From Turbatrix aceti (Eukaryota; Nematoda; Chromadorea; Rhabditida; Panagrolaimidae), in assembly GCA_963969345.1 (NCBI GenBank), contig OZ017769.1, positions 2,981,600 through 3,045,599 of the forward strand: a stretch of DNA of 64,000 bases, given 5' to 3'. Shown piece after piece: positions 45,542 through 57,128 of this stretch. Position numbers and translations under genes: made by a program. How positions within the stretch are numbered: position 1 is the stretch's first letter; the number at the start of each line of letters is the position of its first letter. The notes beneath the pieces are model-generated. The model did not search any database. It was not told the origin of the DNA and worked only from the letters and a program-made list of their open reading frames with translations.

Positions 45542-48500
45542 ATGAGCGTATCCATACCCCAGCTACCAATGGTGGTCAGATCCGACGGCATAATCAGTGG
45601 TGGCAACGGTGGAAACAGCAACGGCAGTGCCGATTCTGGGGTGCTGACTTCCTCGACGGGATCTGCGCTACAACAAGCCCAGCAGCCGACGCCCTTCATG
45701 ACTGCCTTCCAGAATGCCAACGGCAGAAATGCCAACAATTCTTCTTCTTCGCTTGCCCTGGCTGCACTCTTTAACATTCAAAGACAACTTTTCACAGTCG
45801 AGCAACTGGAACTCATTCGGAGGCTACGATCTACCGGCATCGGTCCTGAGGCTGTCCTTGAGGTTTGTTTTGGTTTTTATCGTTATTCTATTTTTCGGGA
45901 TAACAAACTTTACACATTTGAAGACTGTAGATACTGTAGGTTTTCTTGATTGACACTTTCTGCTATGCTCTCTTGAATGTTGTTTTTGACACGTTCATGC
46001 ATGAGCATTATTATTTAATGAAAAAAGGACACGGTGCACTTTTTAAAAACAAACAAAGTGTGCTCATAAGTTTGTTTCACGAACGATCACCATCATCAAT
46101 TTAGTAAATTTCTTCGATAACCATTCTGATCACTTTAAAATATCGCCGGAGGGCAGCGATCAACTCATTTGTTTTCCCACCTAAGAAAAGTGTGTGAGTT
46201 GTTGACAAAATTTATATGTGTGTTGCACTACATAGGCGAAACTGATGTGACTTTTGCAAAAACAGAATGTTCATCTGCACACAAAAACAAGTGCCAGGTA
46301 GTAGTAGCACTTGAAAGAATTTGTGTATATCTAGTACTTCGGTTTTTTATTAGAGCAGTAAAAGAGCATCTAACTAAATATTTTTTTCTGTGCGTCTATT
46401 GTTTACTCTCGAAACAAACGAACGAACTCCGGTAAACTGACTTCACCTTCTTTTTCATTCGCTTCCTTGTTTCTTTTTTTTCTGCAAAAAAATTAGATGA
46501 ATGACTTGTCAAAAATCTTTGCTGCAGTTGCAACAAAAGTGTTTTTTGCGACCGATTCAGCGTAGCACTTGAAAGTTATGTATTCGGATTCGTCAGGGCT
46601 TACGATGTGCGTTGGTCGGTCAAAATTACCCAACCCATGAGGCCAAAGTGAGGGAGGATGATAATTAAGCGGAACAATGACAATTAAGTGAAAGTGCATA
46701 CGTCTACGTCCTCCGACCTGATGACATTTGATGAAACGTGGACAAACCGAGTTTGGCTCATACCGTACGCAACTGTAACTGAATTGACATTCTCGTAGTA
46801 AATAGGTAAGACTCGCTCATTCATCGTAATTGAATGCCTCATTTCTCTTTTTTTTTCTGCACACTGGGTTTTTGGTCAATTGCCAGATAATAAGTTTGGC
46901 ATTTGACGTAGGAAAAAAATTAATGATGCTTTTTTTGGATACCGAGTTGAGCTGGTTGTTGGTAAATTATCTCCAAAAAAGGGTTAAACTGTTTCATTTT
47001 TGAGCTGATATCATACATAAATAAAATTATGACAATTTTATTTGAGCTGATATCATTGCAAAAAATTATTATTTTGGATGATTGAGCAGGGAAAGGAAAA
47101 AATTAATGGTAGCATTTTTTTCAAAGTTGACGTATATGTACTTTTATTTAATTCTTCTTTGATGTTTACTATCACCTAAATAATGGTGATGACGACTTGT
47201 GCTCTTGTCGACTGACCTATTCAGATCACACACACGTCGTTCATTCTTCTTTTCATCTTTGTTTTTTTTGCAACAGCAGGAGCAAGGACTCTTGAGGGGA
47301 CGACGACTGGGTTTAATTTATCCCTTCACAGAGAAATTTCTTTTTTTTTCTTCGCACACAAACAACATGAAAATAGTTTGTTTAACGGTGAATTGGTGAA
47401 CCACCGATCGTTCGAGTAATTATTAGTGATCGTTGTTCGTAGTCGTTTCAACCCGGTTTCTTCTGTAGCAAAAAAAACATGCACATAATTTCTTCTTTTT
47501 TTAAATACTTTTCTGATCGCAAGAGAATTTTATTCTTACTTGAATAATACGTGTACGACACGTGCAGATTGCATGATGTATGCCTATAGTATGTAGGTAT
47601 GTGTTGGTAGGTGGCTAACGAACCGAAATTAACGATTAAACGACCAGAGTCAACCGACTGACTGACTACTGATGAATTGTGTTGTTCTATGCTGAGCAGC
47701 GATGAGCGATTGGGAAGAGGGGAAGAAGGGGATAGATAGATAGGTGATTGAACGCTTTGCAACAATTGTATATTATGCTGCTGCTCTCTGATGCTCACCA
47801 ATCTCAATCCAATCCAATCCATCAGATGATACGATGGCGTTGAACTTCAAATTTTTGGGGAAGTACATGTTTTTTTTTAAATATTCGCAATTGAATGAAT
47901 TTCGAAAGCAAAACGTCACCTGTACTCACCTGGACATCAACGATGATGAAAAAAAAATACATTCGTGTGCATTTTCATATTTTTTTGTTTTTCAATGTTG
48001 TTGTTTTTTTTGAGTACCAGAATGTTTATAGCCTGCTTTTAAAACAAATGATCGACGAACAATTCATTGATAGGTATGTATTTAGAATGTATTGATAGAT
48101 TGACATGGATGGCATACTTAGTACCCAAGCATGCAGATGTTGTGGTGGCAGCAAATGTTGTTCTTCAATTGTTCAATTGTTCAAAAAAATTAACGTGCAT
48201 TGCTTTTCCGAAAAAAAGTTCTCACATTAGATCAAGATCACCCGGATCTGTTTTTGCTTATATTTTTTGACTTGCCTTGACAACTGGAAGTAGGTAGGCA
48301 GCATTGTAGCATTCATCCTCAGATCACCCTGACAACAATGAAAAAGCAATCCAATCAAAAAATAGTAAATAGTTTTAACATGAACAAAAAAACAAAACAG
48401 ACAATAAAAGTGCAATCAACAACACAATTGTTGCACAAATAAAAAAAAACTGAAGAAAAAAATGCTTTTGTTCACAGCATTTCAGCGTAACGCGTACATA

Positions 48501-51500
48501 TTTTCAATTTGATACCTATGTGTTTTTTTATGCTACGAAAAAAAACATTAGAAACGACAAAAGGTCAAGTTTCCTTCTTTTTTGTCCAAAAACATCTATA
48601 AGTAGTTTCTTTTGTTCGTGAACAGTCAAAAAAAACACACACACACTTTATTGCTTTATTTTATTGTCCCCGTCTCCCACGGACATGGACGAGATTGTTC
48701 AAATTCAAAAAAAAAGACGTGGGAACTGCAACAATGGTGGTTACGGTTACTACAGTAGTGGCCAAAAGTTTATGACATTGATGTTTTTTCGTTGCTACCT
48801 GAGTCAAAAGCGTGCGATCCGGTTCAAATTTTTTTTCAAAAAAGTATGCTAGTACACTGTTAAAATAAGCCACTTACTGTCCTTGGGCACAGTATATTGG
48901 TTACTGTAACGGACGATGACAATTTTCCTCAAAAGTCATTATTTTGTAATCAGTTCAGTTTTAATTTTTTATTACTAGGTAAAACGCTCTGTTATGCTTC
49001 TTAGTTATTATTTTGTGTTTCCAAAGTGTTTAGAAGAAAGATTGTTCAAAGACCGCTCATGAACAGCGTTTGGGATCCCTCGAAAAGGGTCGCCAACGAA
49101 GGGTACTGCGCGCATACGCGCGGGTCAGTTTAGCGTCGCAAATATGGCCGGCAATTGAACAGTAAAAATCTGCAACGTTCAAAAAAGTTCAACCGTGGAC
49201 TGAGATGAGTAAAAATATTAGTTTGGGGCAAATGGTAAAAGAAATTCATCTCCAAAGGTCGTCGGTCATGTCTTCGGTGTTAGACCTCAACATCATTTGT
49301 CTTACGAAAAACCCGGGATTGAGTGGGTACTGACGTGTATCGCTTATAATATGTTGCCAAGACAGTAGGCAGTCCAATCAAGCTATATATTGCCATATGC
49401 AACCTTCCAGTCTCTTGGAATTCTGCCTAACATTCACTTATAACGATTTGTGAAATTCGTGTTGTATGAACGATACCGAATTCTCACAGAACCTGAGTAA
49501 AAAAAACAAAAAGCTTCAAAATAACATACATCGGTTAAATAAAGCATGTAAAAACAAATTTAACACAATATGGACCCCAGTGCAATTTGTTTGTACTATG
49601 ATGAGATTTCCGAAATGCTATGTTTATTTGTCAAGCAAAATTCCAAGAGACTGGAGGGTTGCGTATAGCAATATAGAGCTTGATTAGATTGCGCATAGTC
49701 TTATCAAACATATTCTACCCGATACACGTCAGTACCCGTTCAATCCCGGGTTTTTCATAAGGCAAATGATGTTGGGGTACAATATCGAAGACATGACCGA
49801 CGACCTTTGAATATGAATTTCTTTTGCAATCTGCCCCAAACTAATATTTTTACTCTTCCTAGTCCATGATTGAATTATTTTGAACGTTGCAGATTTTTAC
49901 TGTTCAATTGCCGGCCATATTTGCGACGCTAAACTGACCCGCGCGTATGCGCGCAGTACCCTTCGTTGGCGACCCTTTTCGAGGGATCCCAAACGCTGTT
50001 CATGAGCGGTCTTTGAACAATCTTTCTTCTAAACACTTTGGAAACACAAAATAATAACTAAGAAGCATAACAGAGCGTTTTACCTAGTAATAAAAAATTA
50101 AAACTGAACTGATTACAAAATAATGACTTTTGAGGAAAATTGTCATCGCCCGTTACAGTAATCAATATACTGTGTTTCAGGACAGTAAGTGGCTTATTTT
50201 AACAGTGTACTAGCATACTTTTTTGAAAAAAAGTTTGAACCGGATCGCACGCTTTTGACTCAGGTAGCAACGAAAAAACATCAATGTCATAAACTTTTGG
50301 CCACTACTGTATGTGCACATACCAGTTGTACCAAAGACAGAGTTTGTTTAATTCACGTGTTTATGCGAACTTGCGAACTTTTTTGGCCTTTTTTGTTGAA
50401 CCAAAGCATTTTTAAATGTTCTCGGGACAAAACACTTTTTTTTTGGAACGGAGATCAAAGCTTATGTGCGCCAACCTCCTCCGCGGGGTGTGCCAAGAAC
50501 TAACATCATTATCACAATTTAGTATTTCTTTGAAATCGGATAACTCGCGTAATCTTATCAGCCTGCCAGCTGACATGCATTTATGTGTGTTCTTTTTTGA
50601 GATAAAAAATATAAAAAAAATATATTTTTCTCAAAACCCAAAAAAAAGATTAGAGGCCTCTTTTTTGGGAAAACCAAAAAAAATAACATCTAAATAAGCT
50701 CAAAAAATTTCTAAATTTGAACACCTGTAGAACAAGAACACTCTCGCAGCGTGGAAATTATTTGTCTGTTGTTCGTTCGTTCATTTGCTCAACGCATGCA
50801 TAGTAAATCAAATATTATGCGTGGAAGAGAGACAAAAAACACATTGTCAAATAGTAAAAAAACTGATTTTTTTTTTCCGAGTTGATTTTCAACTGACGAG
50901 AGCAGCGACGTGTGTCTGTGTAAAAGCCTCACGTCGTCTGTTGTAGAACTCAACAACTATTATTCAGAACCGTTCGTTCTGCTTACTTCTTTCTTTGTAC
51001 GATGAGGAGAACACCACCACCACCGCCACCACAGCAACCGAGAAGCCCAGAGCAAATGGGTAAACATTCGGTGGTGTCGTTGCTTCTGCGGGGGAAACAC
51101 AAAAATAAATATTACTATGCATGATGGAAAAAAATCTGCTCTTCGGAGTTTTTTTTTGCACGAGTACACATAATTTGAAGGAAAAATCCGTAGCTGAAGA
51201 ATTCTTGAAGGGCTTTGTTTTGTCGAAACAATTTAATCCTTTGGGTTAACTGTTTTTTTGGGGGTCAAGGACTTTTGCAAAAAAAAAAAGATGCGAAATG
51301 CATGTTGGAAGCTGGCGGATTAGTGTTCAAAAAAAACAGCTGCTGATTTTTACTAAAGTCGAGAAAGACCTAAAAGTGGTCCTAAAAAACAGTTTTGATC
51401 CAAAAAAATGAAAAAAAATTTACCTAATTTTTTGGATTACCATAATCCCATTTTTTTCCAAAAAAAAAATATTTGATCCATTCCAATTTATTTACAATCT

Positions 51501-54500
51501 TCAAAGTTGTCCTAGTTTTTGTTTTCCAAGCAAAACTTGAAACTCAGAAACCACAACTCTTAAAAAAAATTACACATGCACCATCGCGATTAACGCCGCG
51601 CCGTCCATGGTCGACGTGCAAATTTAGAAAATGAATTCTTTTTTTATTAATAATAAACAAGAAAAAAAAAGAAAGTTCGCAAGAAGAAGAAAAATAAGAA
51701 CAACTGCTAATGACGCCATGGTTTGTTCGTTCGTTCATTTGTATGCCTAGTGACACGTGGTCTGATATGTAACGGAAATATAATTATTATTTAATATATT
51801 TACCCTTCTTTGCTACTATTTCTGTGTTTTAACAAATAACATCTTGCAGGAGAGGAAGAAGAAAAGAAAAGAGATGTACATGTTTTTACTTTGTTCTAAT
51901 TCATATAATATGTATTCATTCTCGTTCGAAGGAGGGAGGGGGGTTCGGCACACTTCATTAAACATCACACACTTATTTATTTATTTATATTTACAATATT
52001 GTAAGAATTAAATTAATTATCCATGCATGCATCGATCGTAGCCTAACCTAATTGTATCTAGTTATTTTATGTGTTTCTTTCTTGGACACTGTTCTATAAT
52101 ATTTTTTTCGGTATACGTAAATCAGGGTAGTATACGGTAACTAACACATAATTGATTATCATCATCATCCTATTTGTAACAGTTGTTAATCCTTGTAGTT
52201 TTCGTTAAGCCTGGGGGCCTAGCATGCGTGTATGCATGCATGCGTGGTGGTATGCGCTATGCGCAAAAAAAAAGGAGAAAGATAATCTTAACCAATCAAA
52301 GTCATTCAACACCCGGATTTGACATAGATCAACGGTAATAGCACACGTCATCCTGCACGTACTGAATGAATGGGAGATCCGGGTATCAGCTGTGCTTCGT
52401 GTTCAGGATGTATGCACTTCTAATTGATGATGAAGTTACAAATTCGCAAATTGTGAACTCAAGGAACAAAATAGGACACAAATTAAAAAAAAAGTTTTAA
52501 AATAACAAAAAAAAAATAAAGAAAAAAATTACACATGAATTTTAAACATTTAAACATAACATTTTTACACATAAAAACATTTTTACATTTACATAAAAAT
52601 TTTTTACACAATTTGATTTTTTACACATAAAAATTTTTTTTATGTAAAAATTCTTAATTTTATGTAATATTTTATTAAATTTTTTATTATGTAAAAAATT
52701 ATTAGAAAAAACGTTTTTTTTAAAACTTATGTAAATTTTTTTAAGTTTCTCAAAAAACCCATACATAAAATTTCGCCGGGCACGACTTTTTCACAGTTTT
52801 CTGCAAACGTCGAAATAAAACCTAATTTTTTTGCAGGCCTTCCAAACCCTCGAAAAAATCGAAACCGAAATCCCAAACATCGGCCTGGCAGCGGCACTCA
52901 TGGGTGCCGGCAACGGTAGTCCCTCATCTGTAGTACCCTCGACCACATCCAACCCAACATCGGCCACGACGCCTCCCTGCAACTATGCGGACGTTGTCAA
53001 AAACGCCGAAAACATCCCTCAGGTGACTTCGATGATCCAAACCAGCGCATCCGGTACCCCGACCAATACGACACCTGTCGGCTTCCTGAATGGCGCTTCT
53101 CCACCGACATTCTTCCCCCACCCCCACCACCAACTCCAGGGTCCTCCACCCGGCCAATTTGGCGGCATCAAGCAGGAAATGCTCGGTTCCCCGCCAAATC
53201 TCTCACCTGAACGTCATACCCTCGCTACCGTGCCTTTCGCATCGACTGCGGGTGGTGGACCGGATATGGTGCTGCTCAACCAGCTCGTAGCTGGTCTGGG
53301 AGCTTCTGCGCCGGGTCCCCCGCTGCTCCAAGCCCAGCAGCAGCAGCCATCGACGTCGAGCAATCCCTGTCGACCGATTCGATCACAGCGAACGCCGATG
53401 ATCGAGATCACAACTCTCGACGATCCATCCGAACTCGATGATTTCATGGCACAGGGCGAAGAGGGATGCATCAACGACATGAAACAATTTATAACTCAGT
53501 TTTCTCTACGCCAAACTACGGTAGCCATGATGACAGGTGTCTCGCAGCCATATATTTCCAAACTTCTCAACGGTAATCATCGCGAATTGTCTCTCAGGTG
53601 TCGGAAGAATATTTACTGCTGGTATCTTAACTGTCGACGGCATCCCGAGAAGCTTAGTGAGTTTTTTTGAAACTTTGAGTATTCTGTCCACCGTTTCGCT
53701 CCTGATCATTATATCTCACGTTTTTCATCTTTCCCGTTAAAAAAAACCATATTTAGTGTCACCCGATTTCCGGCGAAATCAGATAAGCTCAAAGCAAACC
53801 CCTCTTTTGGTTATTGACAAACGTCATTTAATTTGGTTAAAATTAGGTCAAATTGACGACTTTTTCAATTTTGTTATGCTGCAAAAAAAATTTTAATGGA
53901 TTTTATATATCCGCAAATCCAGCCGGATATATGAAATCCATAAAAAAATTGGGTCTACTATACTTCAGCCCCCCATCGATTGCAGCAACGCCGCCTTGGG
54001 TTTTTTTAGAGCACAGCCCCCCATAGGAGTTTGATTATCCGTATGGAATAGCCCCCCATCTCATTTTTTGCACGCAGGAGTTTGATTATACATACAGAAG
54101 GGCCCCCCAGGTGTTTTGGTGTGGAGGTGTTTGAAAATTTGTATGAACTGCTTCCCATAGGAGTTTGATTATCCGTATGGAATAGCCCCCCACTTCATTT
54201 TTTGCACGCAAGCATTTGATTATACATGGGTTTTGGGGGGCTATTGTATAGCATAACAACCCTCAAATTTGCAATATTTTATCCCTGAATTTTTGTGTAA
54301 AAATTTGTATTCGTTAGACAGTCGTTGTTTTTGTTTCCTCTCTGTCGTCGATGCGGTAAATCCATGAGACTGTACAAAAATTCGTCTGCTGCGAATGGCC
54401 GCTGGGTATGTTTTTTGTGTTTATGGAAATTATGGGGGGCCAATGTAGCGCTACAACAGTCCCCCATTTGATGTGGGGGCCTGTTATAGCGCTACAATGG

Positions 54501-56420
54501 CCCCCCACGTTGTATTTGAGAATATTTCTCTAAAAATGCTTTCTGGGTGGAAAAAAACTATTACGGTATAATTTTTTGTCTTGTAACAAGGCCTAAAATT
54601 ATGGGGGGCTGTTGTAGCGCTACAACAGTCCCCCATTTGATGTGGGGGTCTGTTGTAGCGCTACAATGGCCCCCCATTTAATCTGGGGGACTGTTATAGC
54701 GCTACAACAGCCCCCCATATTTGAAAATTTGAATGAAAATAATTTGTATGGGGGGCTGTATTCTAAAATATCCCGCGGGCTTATTTTTCAACGTGATGGG
54801 GGCTCAAAGTATAGTAGCGCCACGGCCGTATGGAACGACCCCCCATTTTCTCCTTAAACACGATTTCCGTATGAAAAAGCCCCCCACAGATGGGGGGCTC
54901 TGTCATACGGATTTCCAAACTCATGTCGTCATTGATTTAAGGTGAAATGGGGGGCCAAAGTCCGAGCATGGGGGGTCAAAAGTCAGTGGGGGGCTGAAGT
55001 ATAGTAGACCCAAAAAATTTCTTTAAAATTTAAAAACGTTTCGTTTTAAGAAAATTTCAAATTTTCCACAATTATGGATTTTATATATCCCGCGGATATA
55101 TGAAATCCCAAATTTAAAATCAAAAATTTTTTTGTTTTAAAATTTTTTATCCATATTTCCAATTTTAGCTGCCTTCATTCACGATCCATCGACACGACTT
55201 GAAACAAATGGCGACGGAGAACTCATTCCACAGCGCAGAGAACGATACGTCTTTAAACCCATCCTGATAAAAATTCTTGAGCAATATTTCGCCGAGATAC
55301 CATTTCCGGATTACAATAAGAGAGTTGAAATTGCCGCTGCGTGCAACAATGCCCTAGCATACGACAAAAAAGGTAATCAAGATTTAAATATTATCTAAAA
55401 ATCTTACAAAAATTGTTGAAAAGATCACGAACAAATTTCGGCGGGATATGGGGTCAGGGCAGAGAAGCTCTGTACGTTATAATCTAATTCGGCTATCATA
55501 GCGAAAAATCTTCAGACTGCATAAACGACTGATTTTGGATGAGGATATTGAAAATGGATACAAATTGGGGGACTGGAAATCTAAAAAATTTCAATTTTTA
55601 AAACAAAATTTTAATCAACTTTTTTTTCACATTGAAATTATTTTTCAGTTTTAAAAAAATTACAAATCAAAAAAAATTATGAAAAAATATTTTTATCTAT
55701 AAAAAATAAAAAATGTTTCTCAATTTAAAAAAAAAAATTTTTCAAAAGAATAAAAAATATTTTTCAATTTGCAAAAAAAATAAAAATATTGTTCAATATT
55801 CAAAAAAAAATTTAATTTTTTAAAACAAAAGTTTAATCAATTATTTTTTAATTTTTAAATCGATGTAAAAAAAAGTCTACTTTTTTTTAAATTTAAAATA
55901 ATTTTTCAATTATCAAAAAAAAATATTTTTCAATTTAAAAAAAAATTAAAAATATTTTTCAACTTTCAAAAAAATTTAAAATATTTTTAAAATTTTCAAA
56001 AAAAAATTTGTTAAATTTTTTTTTGTAAATTTTTTTTTAAATTATTTTTTTCCAGGAGCCGGTCTGATGCCAAAAGAAGTAGTCTCAGCGCAGGTTGTCG
56101 CAAACTGGTTCGCCAACAAGCGCAAAGAAATGCGTCGTCGCTCGAACGAAGACGCGCCCCCGATGAGCGCTGGCTTCGGGGGTGGCCCGGGGTGCTTCGA
56201 CGACTCCGCGCCCCCGGCAGCACTCCATCGCTCCACGCCACCCTCCCCCGAGCAACTAAGCCTCGTCGGGTGCAACGGAAACGCCAACGGCGGTGGTGGC
56301 CCTGGCATGGGCTTTCAGATCATGCAGCCCACTCCCATTACGGATATCGAGCAGCTGTTACAATCCGGCCTTCTAGCCAACCTGCTCGCCGGATATCAGC
56401 CTATCAAAACTGCCGAGTGA
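45542..56420 (+). CDS. HMBOX1-like homeobox transcription factor (HNF1-type, atypical homeodomain)
   Basis: Four coding exons: 45542-45862, 52837-53656, 55169-55372 and 56056-56420; predicted 569 aa, all junctions in phase. The N-terminal helical motif at about 83-118 (FTVEQLELIRRLRSTGIGPE, then AFQTLEKIE) matches the start of HMBOX1. A Ser/Pro/Gln-rich linker follows. A POU-specific-like domain spans about 315-375 (MKQFITQFSLRQTTVAMMTG, then SQPYISKLLNGN and YCWYLNCRRHPEKL). The homeodomain is about 400-470, split by the last intron: RRERYVFKPILIKILEQYF, then VVSAQVVANWFANKRKEMRR as recognition helix, with an insertion typical of this family. In vertebrates HMBOX1 (HOT1) binds telomeric repeats and acts in transcription; nematodes have one orthologue. 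Intron 1 is 7.0 kb and intron 2 is 1.5 kb, each with a transposon. A poly(A) signal, AATAAATAAA, directly follows the stop. Confidence 0.88.
45863..52836. other. HMBOX1-like intron 1
   Basis: A 6,974 bp intron (donor GTTTGT, acceptor TTTTTTTGCAG). It holds the Tc1/mariner-type element at 48753-50309, GC-richer islands, and an extremely AT-rich tract near 52540-52750 built of ACATAAAAATTTTT words on both strands. No nested gene is supported. Confidence 0.6.
48753..50309. mobile_element. Non-autonomous Tc1/mariner-type element with about 678 bp inverted arms
   Basis: The ends read CAGTAGTGGCCAAAAGTTTA, the style of Tc1-family terminal repeats, and each is flanked by TA (48751-48752 and 50310-50311), the target duplication of that superfamily. 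The left arm (48753-49430) and right arm (49632-50309) are reverse complements. The outer 300 bp are nearly identical and the inner part is more diverged. The spacer is only about 200 bp and no transposase or DDE/DDD motif is visible; the 73-codon frame at 49466-49687 resembles nothing known. The element can fold into a very long hairpin. Confidence 0.88.
53896..53941. repeat. ATGGATTT-type hairpin, copy 1
   Basis: ATGGATTTTATATATCCG pairs with CCGGATATATGAAATCCAT around a 9 bp loop. Related copies lie at 55074-55108 and 56906-56942. Confidence 0.85.
53951..55011. mobile_element. 1,061 bp DNA-transposon-like element with perfect 25 bp TIRs and CCCCCCAT modules
   Basis: The first 25 bp (53951-53975, beginning GGGTCTACTATACTTCAG) and the last 25 bp (54987-55011) are exact reverse complements. 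Both ends are flanked by AAAAAATT (53943-53950 and 55012-55019), a possible 8 bp target duplication, though the poly-A context weakens this. The interior is a mosaic of repeated modules. CCCCCCAT or its complement ATGGGGGG recurs more than fifteen times, GTAGCGCTAC or TATAGCGCTACA recurs several times, and TTTGATTATCCGTATGGAATAG occurs twice. No transposase frame is present. Likely a MITE-like non-autonomous element; the superfamily cannot be assigned (8 bp duplications occur in hAT, P and Merlin). Confidence 0.85.
55074..55108. repeat. ATGGATTT-type hairpin, copy 2
   Basis: ATGGATTTTATATATCC, a CGC loop, then GGATATATGAAATCC. The copy lies just right of the TIR element, mirroring copy 1 on the left. 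Confidence 0.85.
55373..56055. other. HMBOX1-like intron 3
   Basis: A 683 bp intron. From about 55560 it becomes an extreme A/T tract made of degenerate tandem AAAAATATTTTTCAATTT units, probably grown by slippage. There is no other feature. Confidence 0.6.
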
Positions 56421-57128
56421 CAAATAAATAAATATTATTACATACATTTTTCCTTGGTTTTTATTTTTTTCCCTCCCGGCCTGGTCTAGTCTTGGTATTT
56501 AGTTTCACGTATTTTTTTGATGGATTTTCGCGTAATAATAACAATTTCTTCGCCACCCGCCCCAAGTGTACTGTCGATAAAAATAAATTATTACTATTTT
56601 CATTTTTCTTTGGCATACAAACGTTAGAAAATTTCAAAATCAACAAAATATTGAACAAAAAAAATCATCGGAGATTGAAAAACAGCAAAAAACCGTTCCA
56701 TAGCCTCATGAAAATGGCCAGGAGGTTTTTGAACGCACCGGTAGCCCATGGCAGCAGCCCACCGGCCTGATCGACAGGTATCAAGCCACACGCTCGAAGT
56801 TGGAGCTCGGTTGTTAGACGAGCACTAAAAACAGATTCTCAGATCATGTAAACGAGCAAGGCATAAATATAAAGGCCGAAACCCTTTCAATAAAAAAAAT
56901 TTGAACCGGATATATGATATCCAATAGGATATATTAAATCCGTAGAATTCAAATTTTTTGAAAAAAATTTCGCGTTAGGAAACAAGCAAGGCAAAATGAA
57001 CCGAAACAATTTTTTTCATTTTGTTGGAAAAAAATTCGAGTTAGAAAAAAATTTATCCGTATTTTCAAATTTTCAAAAAAAAGTTGCCTTTTGAAATTTG
57101 TATCTACCCGAATATAAATAATTTAAAA
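56421..57128. other. Intergenic region between convergent genes
   Basis: About 700 bp between the HMBOX1-like stop and the end of the minus-strand YRDC gene. It contains 3' UTR signals and a third ATGGATTT-type hairpin at 56906-56942. No gene is seen. Confidence 0.5.
56906..56942. repeat. ATGGATTT-type hairpin, copy 3
   Basis: CCGGATATATGATATCC and GGATATATTAAATCCG form a diverged version of the hairpin found twice in the HMBOX1-like intron 2. Confidence 0.6.

Larger units (their letters stand above)
53657..55168. other. HMBOX1-like intron 2
   Basis: A 1,512 bp phase-1 intron. It is occupied almost entirely by the 1,061 bp TIR element and two flanking copies of a short ATGGATTT hairpin. Donor GTGAGT, acceptor AATTTTAG. 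Confidence 0.75.

Noticed and set aside
48661..50503. Pair of ORFs beginning MAYFNSVLAYFFEKK on opposite strands
   Set aside because: Identical because they lie in the two arms of the Tc1/mariner-type element. Not a transposase and not supported as coding.
54279..54945. Short frames inside the 1,061 bp TIR element
   Set aside because: They are translations of the repeated CCCCCCAT and TAGCGCTA modules. No transposase motif.
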